64,000 nucleotides of DNA. Origin: Aplectana chamaeleonis (lineage: Eukaryota > Nematoda > Chromadorea > Rhabditida > Cosmocercidae). The position numbers and the translations under genes were made by a program. Numbering within the stretch: the first letter of the stretch is position 1; each line of letters begins with the position of its first letter. The notes below the pieces were generated by a model that saw nothing but the letters and a program-made list of their open reading frames with translations, was not told the DNA's origin and did not search any database. Where the stretch lies: contig JAPDOI010000171.1 of NCBI GenBank assembly GCA_029168955.1, positions 1,302,001-1,366,000 of the forward strand, in the 5' to 3' direction. Below are positions 11,485 through 24,444 of this stretch, one piece after another.

Positions 11485-13140
11485 GTTTTCCGATTGTAAC
11501 CACTTCAAAATAAAATCCAATGAGACATTTCTAGAATTTGCGGATGAATTCAATCCTCGAATAACGCGGTTTCGAAATTTCGGATTAAGTGGATGAATTC
11601 GAGCAAGACCTCTTTTTTGACTGGACGATTGTATTTGAAAACCTGTCTTCTATTTGGGGCGAATGCATACTTGGAAAACATATCCGAATATTCGAATGAA
11701 AATCAGATTTTTTCGGAATATCTCCGAATAGATCATGAATACTTTCTGCACGTTTTTATTTTCAATGGCCGGAAATTTGAATGTAGTGACGGAAAATTGA
11801 CTGACTATTCAGAAAATCCTAAATTCAAGTTTTTCGAGCGGACCGAATATTCCGAAACCCAAATGATTGAAATTTCTGAATGAATCGAAGGCTTGAAAAA
11901 GCAAAAATCCGAATTCCCGAGCGAAACGAACATTCAAAAAAAAAACAGAGATTGAAATTTCCGGTTGAGTCAAGTACTTAAATACTCTAATCTTCTAATA
12001 ATTTGGATTTAAATCACTCAGGCGCTATTAGTCTGGGTCAGAACTGCGGTGGCACTCTGCCAAAGCATCTTTCATAGCCCTGGCCGCAAGAGCGGCACGC
12101 GCGGTGGGCTGCTAATGTGTTCACCGCGCGGGAGGTGCGCGACGCGCTTGTGGCCCATCCAGGGGCGGCACGAATCGCGCCGCGCTCGTGTGCGAGAGTG
12201 AACGGCGAGCGCGGAGACCCATACAAGGAGCCAAGAGCGAGAGTGAGGGTCCAGCGCGGAGTAGCTCAGGGTTTTCGTGGAGCGACGCGATAGTACATGT
12301 CAGTGCGACGCCAAAGTCGCTTAGGAGTTCAGGTGTGGACACTTTGCGAGCGCTGGGTGATGTCAATATCTGAGGCCCACTTGTCAGTATTCCAAAAATT
12401 ATATCGAATTTGGTTCAAAGCTTCAAAATGGGGGAAATTTTGCTGTCCAAACGCGATTTTGGACGATTTCGAGAATGCTACGATCAAATCGCATCAAAAC
12501 TTGTATTACATAGAGGTTATACGGTCTGCCTAACACAAATCTGCAACCCGTTTATCGATTTTCGATGGATTGCGGTAGATTACGGTGAGTATTCGGTAGC
12601 TCGGTCAAAGTCTCAGATTTTACTCAAAATGTCACTGTGTGTGTGTTATCTGGTATGCTGAACACGAATTTAAGGTCCATTTTTCGATTTTCAAAATTTT
12701 AAGGTATGTAACGCCAGTCAAAAGGCATTTTGCCTACCGTCACCCTAAGTCAGGAGAGGAATAGGCCCCAGATTCGGGTCCAGCGCCCTAAATAACCCCC
12801 AGATGCAAGTTTTGAGCCGAAGCCGAAAAAATCTTCTCAACACCCCAAAAACTTCCTTACCTTTTTTTGAAGCAATGAAAATGCCATTTTTTGGAATCTC
12901 CGCAGCCATTTAGAGAATTTCAACCACGGGTTATTCATGTACTTGCAGAGACCTGCAGCAGCGACAACATGGTTTTCCAAATCTCCACGGGAAGTTTAAT
13001 GGAGTCCCTAGTAAGGGTAGTCGAGCATGGGGACTGCTACAATAACAGCTGGGTATAATAATAATACAGTAATAGTTTTTGAATCCTGCGAAGGTTCAGC
13101 TCGTATAACTGCTCCGAATTTTGAAGTTGGCCAACCTGTT
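11485..13140. other. interior of CTC-ended element 1, right part
   Basis: Non-coding. 12030-12330 is strongly GC rich against an AT-rich background. The stretch from about 12565 to 13396 is the part later amplified in tandem at 49332-51448. A module around 12750-12830 (CCCCAGATTCG...AGCGCCCTAAATAACCC) recurs in diverged form at 18950-19010. Confidence 0.5.
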
Positions 13141-13739
13141 AATAAAAGCCCGGCGATAGGATGTCCACAGCGGAATCCATAAATCCGGCTGTAGCAGGTC
13201 GACAGGTGAACCTTTCGGGGCTTCTTTTAGGCCATACCGCCGTCTCCTAGTCCGGCGCTAGGAGGTCTACAGCTGGACTTTTCGGCGTGATACCAGGTTC
13301 TCTCGCGCTGAAATCACCATCTTTTTCGTGTCCTCAGCTGATGTGCTCTGTGATGACACCTCAGAAACCTGCTGTCGACATTTGAGTTTGCCTGAGGTGG
13401 TACTCACTGAAACCTGGCTCAAACCTTCAACTGAGTCCTCGACAGTTTTCGGATTATCTTGTTCGAATTTTGACGTAATTAGATGCGACAGACCGCGTAA
13501 ACGTGGTGGAGGAGTATTATTTCTCATAAAATCATTCCTATCCAACAAAATCATGTTTTGCGAATCTGTTCCTGACTCTCATGTAATATTATGCTGTGAT
13601 ATTTCTCTCGGCTCTTATATATTACGCCTTATAGGAGTTTGTCGCGCACCTTCTTGTCCTAATCCAAACAATCTGCAACTATTAAACGCCATAAGTGATT
13701 TACTTGCTAATGATTCCTTCTCTGTTCTCACTGGCGACC

Positions 13740-14231
13740 TTAAAGGCAGTGTTCACGATTATTTTCGTCCCCGAGTTTTTCACATAAAACAATGCGTTGG
13801 CCTCCAAGTGTTACCAAAATTACGAAGGAACTGCGAGAAATGCATTAAAACGTTGTATTTCAGTGACATCATTCTATAACATGGACTAGTTGTCCGGTTG
13901 GATGAACATGTACATGGTGGTTGTCACCGGTGGAAAATGGGGTCAATCGAAGATGGAAGAATATTTTACGCAAAGTAGTATTAGTTAGGTGCCTAAGGAA
14001 AGAACGGAGCAATTGAGAGTAGATAATTGCAAAGGACGGATCCACAAAAGATCTCATTGTCACAACAAACACTTCTTGTGATACTTAATAGGCGGGGTGA
14101 TACTTAGGGATTTCGCGTACTTCTGGTGCGTTTTTCTCAATTCCTACGACATTTTGGTACCATCCGGGGGCCACTTAATCAATATAGCGAATGATCTCAA
14201 AATTGAAGATTATCGTGAACACTGCCTTTAA
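13740..14231. mobile_element. TTAA MITE, family A copy 2
   Basis: 492 bp with ends AAAGGCAGTGTTCACGAT / ATCGTGAACACTGCCTTT and perfect TTAA on both sides (13740-13743, 14228-14231). The empty site TTAATTATCCC is present in the CR1 copies at about 50273 and 51555. It interrupts the CR1 endonuclease. The interior differs from copies 1 and 3, so only the ends define the group. Confidence 0.85.
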
Positions 14232-16831
14232 TTATCCCGATATCTCTTGGCTAGGGAAATCCGCAAGTTCCAAGTCCTCCATGGATTTTCTCAATTTATG
14301 TGCCACTCACAACATTTGTCAACTTGTTACAGAACCCACAAGAGAAAACCATGTTTTAGATTTGGTGTTGACCAACAAAAAATCACTGGTTCAATGTCTT
14401 CAAACAAAGCCTCCCATTGGTACCAGTGATCACTACACCGTTGAGTTTCAAATGAAATCCCAATGTAGCTCAAAAAAGTTTCGGTGTGTCAGAGAATTCA
14501 GCAAAGCTGACTATGGTGCAATATTCCAGCATCTTCAGAGCATAGACTGGATAGGCTGTCTTTCTGCTCTAGACTCAGTGAACAGTATGTACGAAACTTT
14601 GATTTCCGTTTTAAAACACTGTATAGACACCTATGTTCCATGTACGAGAAAGCCGTTTCATCAATCTAAATGGCCAAATTATCTGATATCCCTGGCTAAC
14701 ATGAGAGGGAAATCTTGGAAAAAATCACTTCTTTCTCCATCATTCGCAAACAAACATCGATTTAGGATTCTATCAAATAGGTTTTCAAAAAAACTCAGAA
14801 AGTTCCCTGCCTTTGTCGAAAGAAAAGTGATCGCTTCTGGGAAACCAAAGTCATTTTTCCGGCTGCTCAATGCAAAATTCAGAAACAAGTCCTCAATACA
14901 TGTTCTGACCGTTAGCTCAGGTAATAAATATCGCACTGACTTGGAAAAGGCTGAAATACTTGCGCAAACCTTCGAGGATGCTTACACTAAGCCTAGCATG
15001 ATCTCTACTGACAACGATCTTAATCGTGACAAAACCAGAACACTCGAATACCCTCAAGTGCAAGACTCCATTTGGTTTCATCGTGATACGATTTTACAAC
15101 ATTTAGTAAAGTGGCCAAATTCTTATTCACTAACCCCGGACCGTATTCCTCTTGTTTTTATTAAAAAGGTTGCGGCAGAAATTGTTGGTCCTCTTGAAAT
15201 AATTTTCAACTTATGTTTTATGCGTGCTGAAATTCTCGAGAAGTGGACAGAATCTCTAGTAATTCCTCTCCCCAAAAAACCGCCTTTTAGTCAACCAATT
15301 AACTATCGTCCAATAAGCATTACATCCGTCTTCTGTCGAGTTTTTTAAAAAAATACTCAAGCAAGCAGTCGTTGACCACCTTGACACGAACGGAATAATT
15401 CCAAACGAACAACATGGGTTTCGTAAAGGAGGTTCCACGACAACTTTAATGTTAGATGCATTGAACGATTGGACTCAATTCATCGATCAGAAACACTCAG
15501 TTGATGTCGTATATTTCGATTTTGAGAAGGCTTTCGATAAGGTGCCACACGGAAGGCTCATTGAGCAGCTAGAGATCATTGGGCTACATCCTCGAATAGT
15601 CCGCTGGCTCGAAGCATTTCTGACTCATCGGAACTTTCGTGTTGACATTAGAGGCCAACTATCTTCCCCTAGGATAGCGAAAAGTGGTGTCCCTCAGGGA
15701 TCAGTCCTGTCTCCCATTCTGTTTAATGTGTACACAAGAAAAATTCCGAGCATCATAAGCGCCCTTGGAGTCACATGCAAAGCCTATGCAGATGACTTGA
15801 AAATCTACAAGTGTATCCAGAGTGGAGAAGATATTCAATCAATACAGACGGCCATCAGTTCCATCTATGAATGGTCACAGCAATGGAATCTCCCCCTCGC
15901 AAAACAGAAAGGAAAGTTCTTCATATGGGTAAAAATAATGGAAGAGCTGTATACATCATTGATGGCGTTCAAATTTCACCGGTGACTGAAATTCGGGACC
16001 TTGGTTTCTTAATATCGGAGAATCTTGATTTCGATACACACTGCGAAAATGTTGCAGGTAATGCTATGCGTAAAGTATGTAACCTCTACAGGTGTTTGTC
16101 TACTACAGATCCCAAAACCCTTTTAAAAGCCTATAAAATCTACATTAGACCGATTTTAGAATACGGAACTACCGTATTTTATCCAGTAAAAACAAAACAT
16201 ACTGTCATGCTAGAAAAAGTTCAAAATAGTTTCACAAGAAAATTATTTCTTAGGGTTGGTAAATTCACTTATGACTCAATACCCCGGAATCAAGAACGAA
16301 ACTCAGAGCTTGGCATTGAATCACTCTCTCGTAGAAGAAAGAAACAAGGCTTAATCACATCTTATGAAATGCTCCATAACCTAGTTCATCTTGACAAAAA
16401 CAAATTTTTCCCTCTTAGGCGGTCGATTACACGAGGCCCCACACTAAAACTCCAAATACCTCGAGCCAGGTCTTCTCTGAGGGCCAACTCCTTCGTCTGT
16501 CGTGCCGGTTCCGAATACGTTAAGCTTAGTAAGCGTTTTCAGATTCCCAGCACACTACCTGGTTTCCTAAGCGTTGCAAACAGGTTTCTGTCAGACAATT
16601 AAGTTTGCCGTATCAGTCTTTGGTTCCCTTCTTTTCCTGCATAGTTTTTACCTTTTTTTGTTTTTTTTTTACTCTTCACATATTTTCCGTTGTGTCTGTT
16701 TGAAAGATCGCAAGTTTACACGAACTATTGCCTATGTCCTATGTTCTATAGTTTTGTTGAAATGTTCGCTTTGCCATCACTCGTTTATATATTCGACTAC
16801 CTTCACATAAGTACACCTTATGTAATAAACA

Positions 16832-16956
<125 letters not shown>

Positions 16957-17133
16957 CTCACTTGAGTTAATCAGTTGGCTTTCTGCCTGACGCGGTCATT
17001 CCGCATCTTCACCGAGGTGTGCCGTCCTAGTAGTCAGCCGTGTCCATTTTTCACGGTCTTCAGCAACAATTTGAACACATTCCATCTAGCTGTCACTATT
17101 CCATTTCCTGCGAAACGAAACATCGCGCGTGAA

Positions 17134-17999
17134 CTATCTTTTGATGCCAAGTGACTTCAAATCCTCTTTAACCACATCCGTCCAGAACTTTCGCCTACGC
17201 CCAGGTGGCCGTTTCCAGACAGGATTTGGAAGCATTCTTAAAGCGTGCTGTACGAGACGATCCGGCGTTCTTCTCAGTATATGCCCGAGCAGTCGAAGTC
17301 GACTTTCCATTGCTGCTTGAGATGGCGTTAGGAGATGCTGGCAACTCCCTCGTGTCAAGCGTTGATGTACTGCGTCGATTTCCTTGCAAAGGTCTTCGTT
17401 ATGGCATACACGCGGCCAGAAATATCCAAGCGAACGCCTAAAAAGCTTCCTTTCCGTGCAATCCAACCTTTCCATCTGCTTCTTCGGTGCTGTCCACGTC
17501 TCCGATCCGTACATCATGATAGGGCGAATAGCGGATAGGTAAACGCGCAACTTGACTTCCTTCGCGATGGTGGTAGACCACAAACGCTTGGTTAGAGAAT
17601 TAAATGCAGGCGTAGCTTTCGCACATCGTTGTCGAATATCTGCTGCATAACTACCATCGTTCTTCAGCAAACAGCCCAAATAACAGAAATCGTCCACCAG
17701 TTCGATACGTCGTCCGTCCACACAAACTCCCGTTGAAGGCCTCTGAGAGACCTACATCTGCTTGCATTTGTCGGGAAGAAGAAGAAGTCCATAGGCTGCG
17801 GCATACTTCAGAACGAGGTTCACAATCCTTTGCAGTTTTGCGCTGTTTTCAGCGAATAACACAATGTCGTCGGCGTACTCCAGGTCGACAAGGGAGCGTC
17901 CTGATGGTGTTAGGATCACATCCGCAGGAAACTGTTCTGCAACTCTAGGCATGATGTCATCAACGGCGAAGTTGAAAAGAAAAGGTCCTGCAACGGCTC
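17134..17999 (-). pseudogene. RTE reverse transcriptase, palm to C-terminal end
   Basis: From 17999 downward: AGPFLFNFAVDDIM, the catalytic LEYADDIVLF (about 17900-17870), a break near 17740, then the thumb and the conserved RTE tail with DFCYLGCLLKNDGSY, YGSETWTAPKKQMERLD and FGHILRR-like motifs. The reading continues in other frames past the ATC near 17134 toward about 16980. It belongs with the upstream RT half at 19936-20699; the two are separated by a transposon. Confidence 0.8.
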
Positions 18000-18002
18000 C
18001 TT

Positions 18003-19933
18003 CTCTGAAGATTTGGAAAATGTTGCGAGCACCAATCTCAACAACTTACGGAAGTCTTCCGTAAGTTGTTGGAATCAATTGTCGTAAGTTGCGCAGCCTC
18101 ATGCCTAGCATGTTCGTAACATTTTCGGAATCGTTCCGTAACTCTCTGAAATGTTGTTCCCAACTATTAGCTTGATGCAGAAATAACAGCGGTTTTGAAG
18201 AAAAAGTTGTTTTCTCCTCTGTTCAGGCTGTTTTGGCAAGGCGTAATATAGCATACGATTTCTCCTTCTAAGCCAGGCTCTACATCGCTTCCCGTAAAAC
18301 TTGTTATTTTTATAGGTTTACATTTGACTAGAAAGTAGTTAATAATTATATCTGTCTAAGCTCGTCTTCTTTTCAATCACCTAATCTACCTCTAACGAAA
18401 GGAAATTTGGCTTCTATCAGCACAAGATGATGACCCTCACAAGGACTCACGGGATTCCCTCATGAGAGCCAGTTTAGCATTTTTTTTTCAAAAATTTTAT
18501 TTCAGAATATTTCTTCTTTGTGCAATGAATTTGCGATGCGAAATTTGATAGTTGAAAAGAACAAGCAAACTACTAATCAGCAATATTTATTTTGCGGAGT
18601 ATCGATTTTGTTTTCAAAAAATCGAAAAAAAACTTGGAATTAGTTGTTTGATAAAGTAAGAGATAATTGGTATGATAAATTGTTTTAAATAAGGGATTGC
18701 TTGTATCACTCAGCAACAGATGAAGGGAGCACTTCAAAGTCATTACAAAAAAAAAGAAATTTCATGAAATGATGTTCTTTCATCAAATTCAGATTAGGCG
18801 ATTCAAAAGAAGAGTATCGACAGGTATAGTTATTCGTTACTGCTACCACACTCTATTCAAATGCGAATCAAAAATCGGAGCCAAAATCAAAAATTCGCCA
18901 TAAAATCCCCCTTCCCCCGAAGGGAACCTCTGAACGAATCAAGTCGAAAACATGGGAAAATCGACACATGAACCCCAGATTCGTGATCAGCGCCCCAAAT
19001 AACCCTTCTGGAAGGCTTCAAGTCATATCTGGAACATTTTTCTAAAACGCTCCTAGAGCCCTCTAATTGGTATAAATAAACGCCCAACCAAAAATCCGTA
19101 CAAGTCCAAAACGCTGTCAGTCTGGACAAAGAATGGAAAATGCGATTTCACTCAAACTCTGCTCAGACGGGTAATTTTGGGAGTTGAACACATTTCTTAG
19201 GTTCGTTTCCGGATTTTCCAAACACAATTAGAGGCCACAAATGTCACGCTCATCCCAGCCGTAGGAAATACGAACTCTGACAGGCTATAATTTTTTTCGC
19301 AGATGCCCTTAGCAGAACTCAAGTTCAGATTCGAAGAGAGCGTGCCAGAGTTGACTCGAAAACAGTCAGCTTTCTAATCTGGGGGAACACCATGCGAGGT
19401 TCCCTAGTAAGTAATTCACTCTTATTTTGCTAACTCGCTTTTTTCCTAGGGTTTCAGGTTTCTTTCACTTTCACGTTCACTTGAAGGGAATAAGCATAAA
19501 CGTGATGTCAGATAATGTGGCCACAAGTCCTACGATGCAGTCAAATAAAAAAAAAACTTCTGAACACACTATTTATTTTTTTACTCGCGTTTGTGTCTTC
19601 GTTTCGGAAGTGATGTGAACAATAACGGGTTTTTTAACAGAATATTCGATTGGCAGTCAAAAAAAAAGATTTGAGGAAGGACGTGTAACGCACGGGCAAG
19701 GTGACGAGTGGAAAACGATGAAACCGATCAATAAAGCAAAAGGTTGCAAAGGCCTTTCAGTTAGTTGTTACTGCAGATATTTGTCATGCTCCCGATATCT
19801 ACTAGGTTGCCTGCCGATTAGCGCTTTTTGTAACTAACGATAACTAAACTGCAAGTTTCTTCACGCTCATAAGGCCCGTCGAAACATGATTTTGCATTTT
19901 AAGCTGCTCGTAACATTACTGAAAACATCAGAG
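18003..19933. mobile_element. CTC-ended TIR element 2 (1931 bp, TSD TT)
   Basis: Ends CTCTGAAGATTTGG...GTTGCGAGCA and its imperfect inverse ending ACATCAGAG (TIR about 28 bp). TT is duplicated (18001-18002, 19934-19935). Precise excision restores the RTE frame (GVRQ|GAVAGP region), so both ends are certain. The interior is AT-rich and non-coding. A nearly perfect short hairpin (CAACTTACGGAAG/CTTCCGTAAGTTG) lies at about 18043-18073. Confidence 0.75.
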
Positions 19934-19935
19934 TT

Positions 19936-20699
19936 GCCTTACTCCTGTTTTCACCTCGAAAGCTGACGTAAATCCGACAGGTGTACGAACTGCTGCTGTT
20001 GTTCCTTTGTTCATGTCATCGATTAACCGAACATACTTTTCCGGGACTCCATCTGCTCGCAGAGCTTCGAGCAATCGATCACGATGAAGAGAGTCGAACG
20101 CGGCTTCGAAGTCTAAAAAAGCAAGCTGTAATGGCTTCGAATACCGCTGTCACGATTCAATTACTCTTCTCACGACGAACACTTGGTCCATGGTCGATCT
20201 TCCAGGTCGAAAACCGGCTTGCTCATCTCTGGTCGTTCTTTCACGATGTTTGGTAAGTCCCTCGAGAATGATACGTTCTGAAACCTTGTACATGACACGA
20301 AGTAGAGAGATTTCTCTGTAGTTCTTAGGATCCGTGACGGATAGCTTCTTGTGAAGAGGTACGATGATCGCATGTCTCCACGAATCGGGTATCCTTTCGC
20401 TCATCCATATAGCACGGATGGTGTTGGTCATTTCACGAATCCCAGACGGAGGAAGAGCTTTCAGCAGTGATGTTGTCATCTCCACCTGCCTTTCCATTCT
20501 TCATTCTCCGGACACAATCTAAAACTTCAGACGCAGTTGGCGGTTCCTCACTAACATCGTAATGTGCTCTCTGAGCATGCGGGAGCTCAGGTACTGATGG
20601 CGCTGGACGATTCAGTGGTGAACTGAAGTAATCCTTCCATATTGGCAGCGTCGCATCACCAACTGCAACTCCATTGGTAGTGTTCAAGACGGAGAACAT
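19936..20699 (-). pseudogene. RTE reverse transcriptase, N-terminal half
   Basis: Reading down from 20699: linker with ATLPIWKDYFSS, then MKNGKAGGDDNITAE, and in a second frame SWRHAIIVPLHKK, ITDPKNYREISLL-like and DEQAGFRPGRSTMDQVFVVR, all conserved RT blocks 0-2a of RTE elements. The expected YRGIS is YREIS here. A frameshift near 20490 and further breaks before 19936 inactivate it. Confidence 0.8.
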
Positions 20700-22088
20700 C
20701 TCTTCATCTTCCCGCTATACTGTCGCAGCAACGTGTAGGCTTTCCTCGGATTCTTCTCCTCCCAAGCCTTCTCGAACTCCTTAGCTCTACACGTCCACTC
20801 TCGCTCGCGGTCACTTTGAAGCTGCCGACGCAACTTCCTCCTCAGACGCTTCTCCTCCACGAAGTTTCCTGCAGTTCGGAGAGCACATACTCTGTTGTAG
20901 GTAGATGTCGTTTCTTCTGAGACGAAGGCGAACTTCTTCTTAGGCTGTACAACCGGGAGTGCCTCTTTCGAAGCGTCCTGGATGCACTTGACAAAAGAAT
21001 CCGCGTCGCAAAGTTTCTTCTTAGTCCGTACTCCGATGTGAATAGAAACGCGTTGTCGAAAATTCCTTCTGCGCTCTTCATCTCTGAGACTTGTTATGTC
21101 AGTCCTTTGAAGAGGCTGAGCCCCTCGCTTCCTCTTATGAATCCTCGCAGTGAAGTTCAACAGAACAGGACGGTGATCCGAATCGAATGCGACATCCCAC
21201 ACAGCTCTAGATCTTCGAATGTCCGATACTGGAATATTCCTCGTCAGGACATAGTCAAGCTGTAGTTTCAAAGTTGTCATCTTCCGCTTCCGCTGCTCTT
21301 CTGGAGATAGCTGGGTTGCTGATGCCACGTAAGCTAATGGCGGCGATGAATCCTCTTGAATGTCGATGCAATAATCAGACCACTGCGTTCACAAAAGTCG
21401 ACAAGGCGGTAGCCATTGTCCGATGTTTGCTCCACTGGGTAGAACCATTAACCGAGTACTTCGGATTCTTGATCAAGGCCCATCTTCGCATTTGCGTCAA
21501 TCCCCACGACAACAGCATGTGGACAAGGTATCCTGGCCAGCAACGTATTGTGTTCCTCACAAAACGCATCCTTCGAATTGTCTTCGGCGGTTTCAGTGGG
21601 CGCATGAGCACTCACTATCCACAAATTGAATCTTCTGTGATCCCGCAGTCGTACGAATGCATTCCGGCACGACGTTGAGCCGAACTCCTTGACCATACCA
21701 TTGAAATCCTTCCTTATAGCTATTGCACAGCCTCCCACTCTCCTATCGTCAGCGTTACCGCAGTAGATGGTGTACTCTCCGACGCTGATGACGGATCTAT
21801 CCTTGAGGCGGGTTTCCTGTAAAGCAGCAAACGGTGCATGGAAATAGCCCAGAAGTCTGGATAGCGCAGTTTTTTTTGGATATCGCTCGACAGCGATCGA
21901 CAGTTCAGGGTGGCGAAACTGTGGCTTGTGACCAAAGACTCCATGAACTCCCTAGGTACGGATCCTAAGGTGTTATGAACCAGAGGCCTTGGTGTGCCGG
22001 ACGGCGACACCTTTATGCAATGTGCGGGATACTTTCGCGATATAGTTGTGCACGCTATATCGCTCGAACGTTCCCTGTGTACATTCAA
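20684..22088 (-). pseudogene. RTE apurinic-like endonuclease and linker
   Basis: From 22088 downward: FATLNCRSLSS (endonuclease start), GGCAIAIRKDFNG, WIVSAHAPTETAEDN, VVGIDANAKMG (active-site Asn region), then LQLDYVLTRNIPVSDIRRS and FDSDHRPVLLNF (catalytic SDH-type motif), followed by a basic linker. The domain nicks target DNA for priming. Frame changes near 21730, 21450 and 21300 break the reading. Confidence 0.8.
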
Positions 22089-22157
22089 ACGTCTGCTGGG
22101 TTCAGAAGAAGCAGGGGCACCAACGAGAAGGTACCAACAGACTTGTATATATTACAC

Positions 22158-22392
<235 letters not shown>

Positions 22393-22486
22393 ACCACTCA
22401 TAGGATTTGGTCAGGAATCGAGCGAGGTCAGGTTTTCGCGTCTTTTTCGTCTTTTTTGTATAACTCGCTTCAAAGTGAAATTTGAG

Positions 22487-22782
22487 CGAAACTAGGGAGA
22501 TATTCATAATCCAGGCGTGGAGGGCTATCCAATGGTGTAGCTATTGTAAGGATGTCGTTGGGAACCATGGAAATTTCGCGATCAACCAGCCCTCTATGTA
22601 CGGTAGACACAGGGAAACGCAGGCGGAGACGGTAGCGCATCATCCACCACGGTACCGTAATAACAGAACTGGTTGATTACGAAACTTTTGTAGTTCTCTG
22701 TAGTTCTCAACGTAGTCACCACAAAGGCTAAATCATTGGGTAGCCCTCAACGCGAGGATCACGAACATCTCCCTAGTTTCAA
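22487..22782. repeat. hairpin (foldback) element, about 300 bp
   Basis: Two arms of about 130 bp in inverted orientation. The left begins GAAACTAGGGAGATATTC and the right ends GAACATCTCCCTAGTTTC. Similarity drops toward the centre near 22630. No gene. Probably a MITE; a target duplication was not identified. Confidence 0.55.
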
Positions 22783-22945
22783 TGAATTCAACAAGAAGAA
22801 AACCCTCTATTTGTTCATTTCTATAACAGCTGAGCAATTTTACAAGAATTTATTTCAAATTTCGGATTTTTTCGCCGTTCAGAAAGTATGGGGACACGAC
22901 ACAGAAACAAAAATTATTGAACAAAGAAATAATTTAACATACAAT

Positions 22946-24024
22946 CTAAAATGAAATAGCTGCACCACCATTAGCAATGATCTCAAAAATTCTCTTTGGC
23001 ATAGAATTGATCAAATTGGCGATGACGTTTTCATCCAGATTGGCCCACGCTTCGAGGATAGCGACCTTCAGCTCATCTACCGTTCTGTACTGCTTATTGT
23101 TGGCATAAACCTGGCGCAAAAGTATGCTCCAGATATTCTCTATCGGGTTACAATCTGGACTACACGCGGGCCATTCCAACAAATGGATTCGATGACGTAG
23201 AAACCAGGTTTTTGTAGACCTGGACACATGTACCGCCGCGTTGTCTTGCTGGAAAGTGAAACGCTGACGTCGTGTTCCGGACAAAAATGGCAGTAGATGT
23301 GTGCGAAGAGTTTCTTGATATTCCTCCGAGTTCATGCGACAAGAAGTGAAGGCCAATTCCAAAACATCTTCGCTACTGAATGCTCCCCAACACATCAGCG
23401 AGCCACCGCCGAAATTTCGTCTGCTGAAAATCAATGGATCCTTGCGCAGATCTCGCCAGTGGGATCGAGCAAGATGAAATTTCTTATCGCCGGAAAAGAT
23501 GACCAAAAATTTTTTGCGTCATTTCTCGATTTTTTCCGTATTTTATGAGACTGCCTTACCTTTGCCCAATCAATTGCCATGTTCCTCTTTGCAAATTCAA
23601 GTCGAGCCTCTTTATGGTTTGCAGATAACGACGGTGCCTTCTTCACCACTTGTCGGACAATGTTTTTATCGCCATTTATGGTGTTCCAGACAGTCGTTTT
23701 CGAAACACTGAGCGATAATTCAGACTTAATCTGGTTCAGCGACAGTGTGCTGTTGGAGCAGAGCCGGATAATTCCCCGCGAATCTTGATTGCTGATCTTC
23801 TTCGGCCGTCCAGTACGTTTTGCAGTACCGTAGGAATCTGGATCTCGCAGGAACTGGTTGATACAGTTGACAGATCTTCCAAGCTGGGTAGCGATTCGAC
23901 GTTGGCACAACCCGGCAGCGCTGAGCGCACGAATTTGAGCTTGTTCAGCAGCAGTTAGAGCAGTACCACGAGCCATTCCAGGAATAAAGATATCTAATGT
24001 ACTCAACTTGAGTTTATGTAGCAA
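22946..24024 (-). pseudogene. Tc3/Tc1-type transposase, catalytic residue lost
   Basis: From 24024: bipartite HTH DNA-binding region (LTAAEQAQIRALSAAG; RTGRPKKIS GRPK-type linker), then the DD34E catalytic domain. The first catalytic Asp motif, normally FSDEKKF, reads FSGDKKF. The second is FQQDNAAVH and the Glu is in SPDCNPIENIW. The two frames join across 23559-23504, a 56-bp segment starting GTAAGG and ending TTTTTG where an intron should end in CAG; without it the reading is continuous. So it carries an apparent intron with a damaged acceptor plus a D-to-G change. Confidence 0.8.
23504..23559 (-). other. 56-bp intron in the Tc3-like transposase with a degraded acceptor
   Basis: On the minus strand GTAAGGCAG opens the segment and AATTTTTG closes it. 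Removing it joins WAK to VIF in frame. A CA loss from TTTTTCAG would explain the present acceptor. Confidence 0.55.
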
Positions 24025-24444
24025 ACTTGCAACGGGAAATTTTCTTTGGATTAAAAAATCTGAATTTTCGAAGGGTGTCCCTATACTTTCTGAACGGTGA
24101 AAAATTCTAAAAGTTGAGATAACATCTTACAAAATTTCACAATTGTTATATAAATAATCAAACATAGGTTTTCCATGATGCTGAATCTATTGATGAACAG
24201 TATTGATCACCAAACACAAAGTTTTATTGGAAACCTCGATTCTTGGGGGTGTCCCTATACTTTCTGAACGCACTGTCCGGGCCGTCCAATAATTCCGGTC
24301 CGAGAATTTTCAAAATTCTATAACTTTCCTTAGAAGTGTTAGAATATCAGGCAAGTGTCAGAACCTCCTAGAAGATTTTCCAAAGTTCTACGCTAGGGGT
24401 ATATAAGGCGCAGTCGCCGCGTCTAGCTACCAGTACAAGCTAAA

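Larger units (their letters stand above)
9533..13396. mobile_element. CTC-ended TIR element 1 (3864 bp, TSD GT)
   Basis: Starts CTCAGGCAAACTCAAATGTC and ends with its exact inverse; the inverted repeat is about 31 bp. The flanking GT is duplicated (9531-9532 and 13397-13398); the uninterrupted site is visible in the CR1 copy near 51903. Near both ends there are repeated motifs around GTCGACAGCAGG and CGGCGATAGGATGTC (9590-9680, 13140-13280), suggesting subterminal binding sites. No transposase is found. A TTAA MITE (10993-11484) and a GC-rich patch (about 12030-12330) lie inside; otherwise the interior is non-coding. Confidence 0.75.
9435..16602 (+). pseudogene. CR1 ORF2: endonuclease plus reverse transcriptase, interrupted
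   Basis: Pieces in order: 9435-9532 (endonuclease start, CSTNIRS motif), 13397-13739 (VLTETWLKPS; YRAPS-like strand), 14232-15348 (endonuclease end with GTSDHYTVEF, linker, RT start PINYRPISITS), 15349-15905 (RT palm: YFDFEKAFDKVPHG; SGVPQGSVLSPILFNVY; catalytic YADD at 15785-15796), and about 15905-16602 (thumb and C-terminal domain). Together they would nick DNA and prime reverse transcription at the target. Damage: two insertions, a one-base gain near 15343 in an A/T run (the antisense copy reads through), and a second frameshift near 15905. The catalytic residues themselves remain. Confidence 0.85.
22875..24275 (-). mobile_element. Tc3-like transposon, left end truncated
   Basis: Transposase on the minus strand flanked by copies of GTTCAGAAAGTATAGGGACAC. 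On the right there are two such sites, at 24073-24095 and at the terminus 24247-24275 (ending CGCACTG), about 174 bp apart. On the left only one is seen (22875-22898), which fits the inner site. Two binding sites about 180 bp apart inside each long TIR is the known Tc3 arrangement. The left outer terminus is missing. Confidence 0.75.

Noticed and set aside
12038..12366. Ala/Arg-rich open frames in the GC-rich patch.
   Set aside because: Open on both strands because of base composition; no domain.
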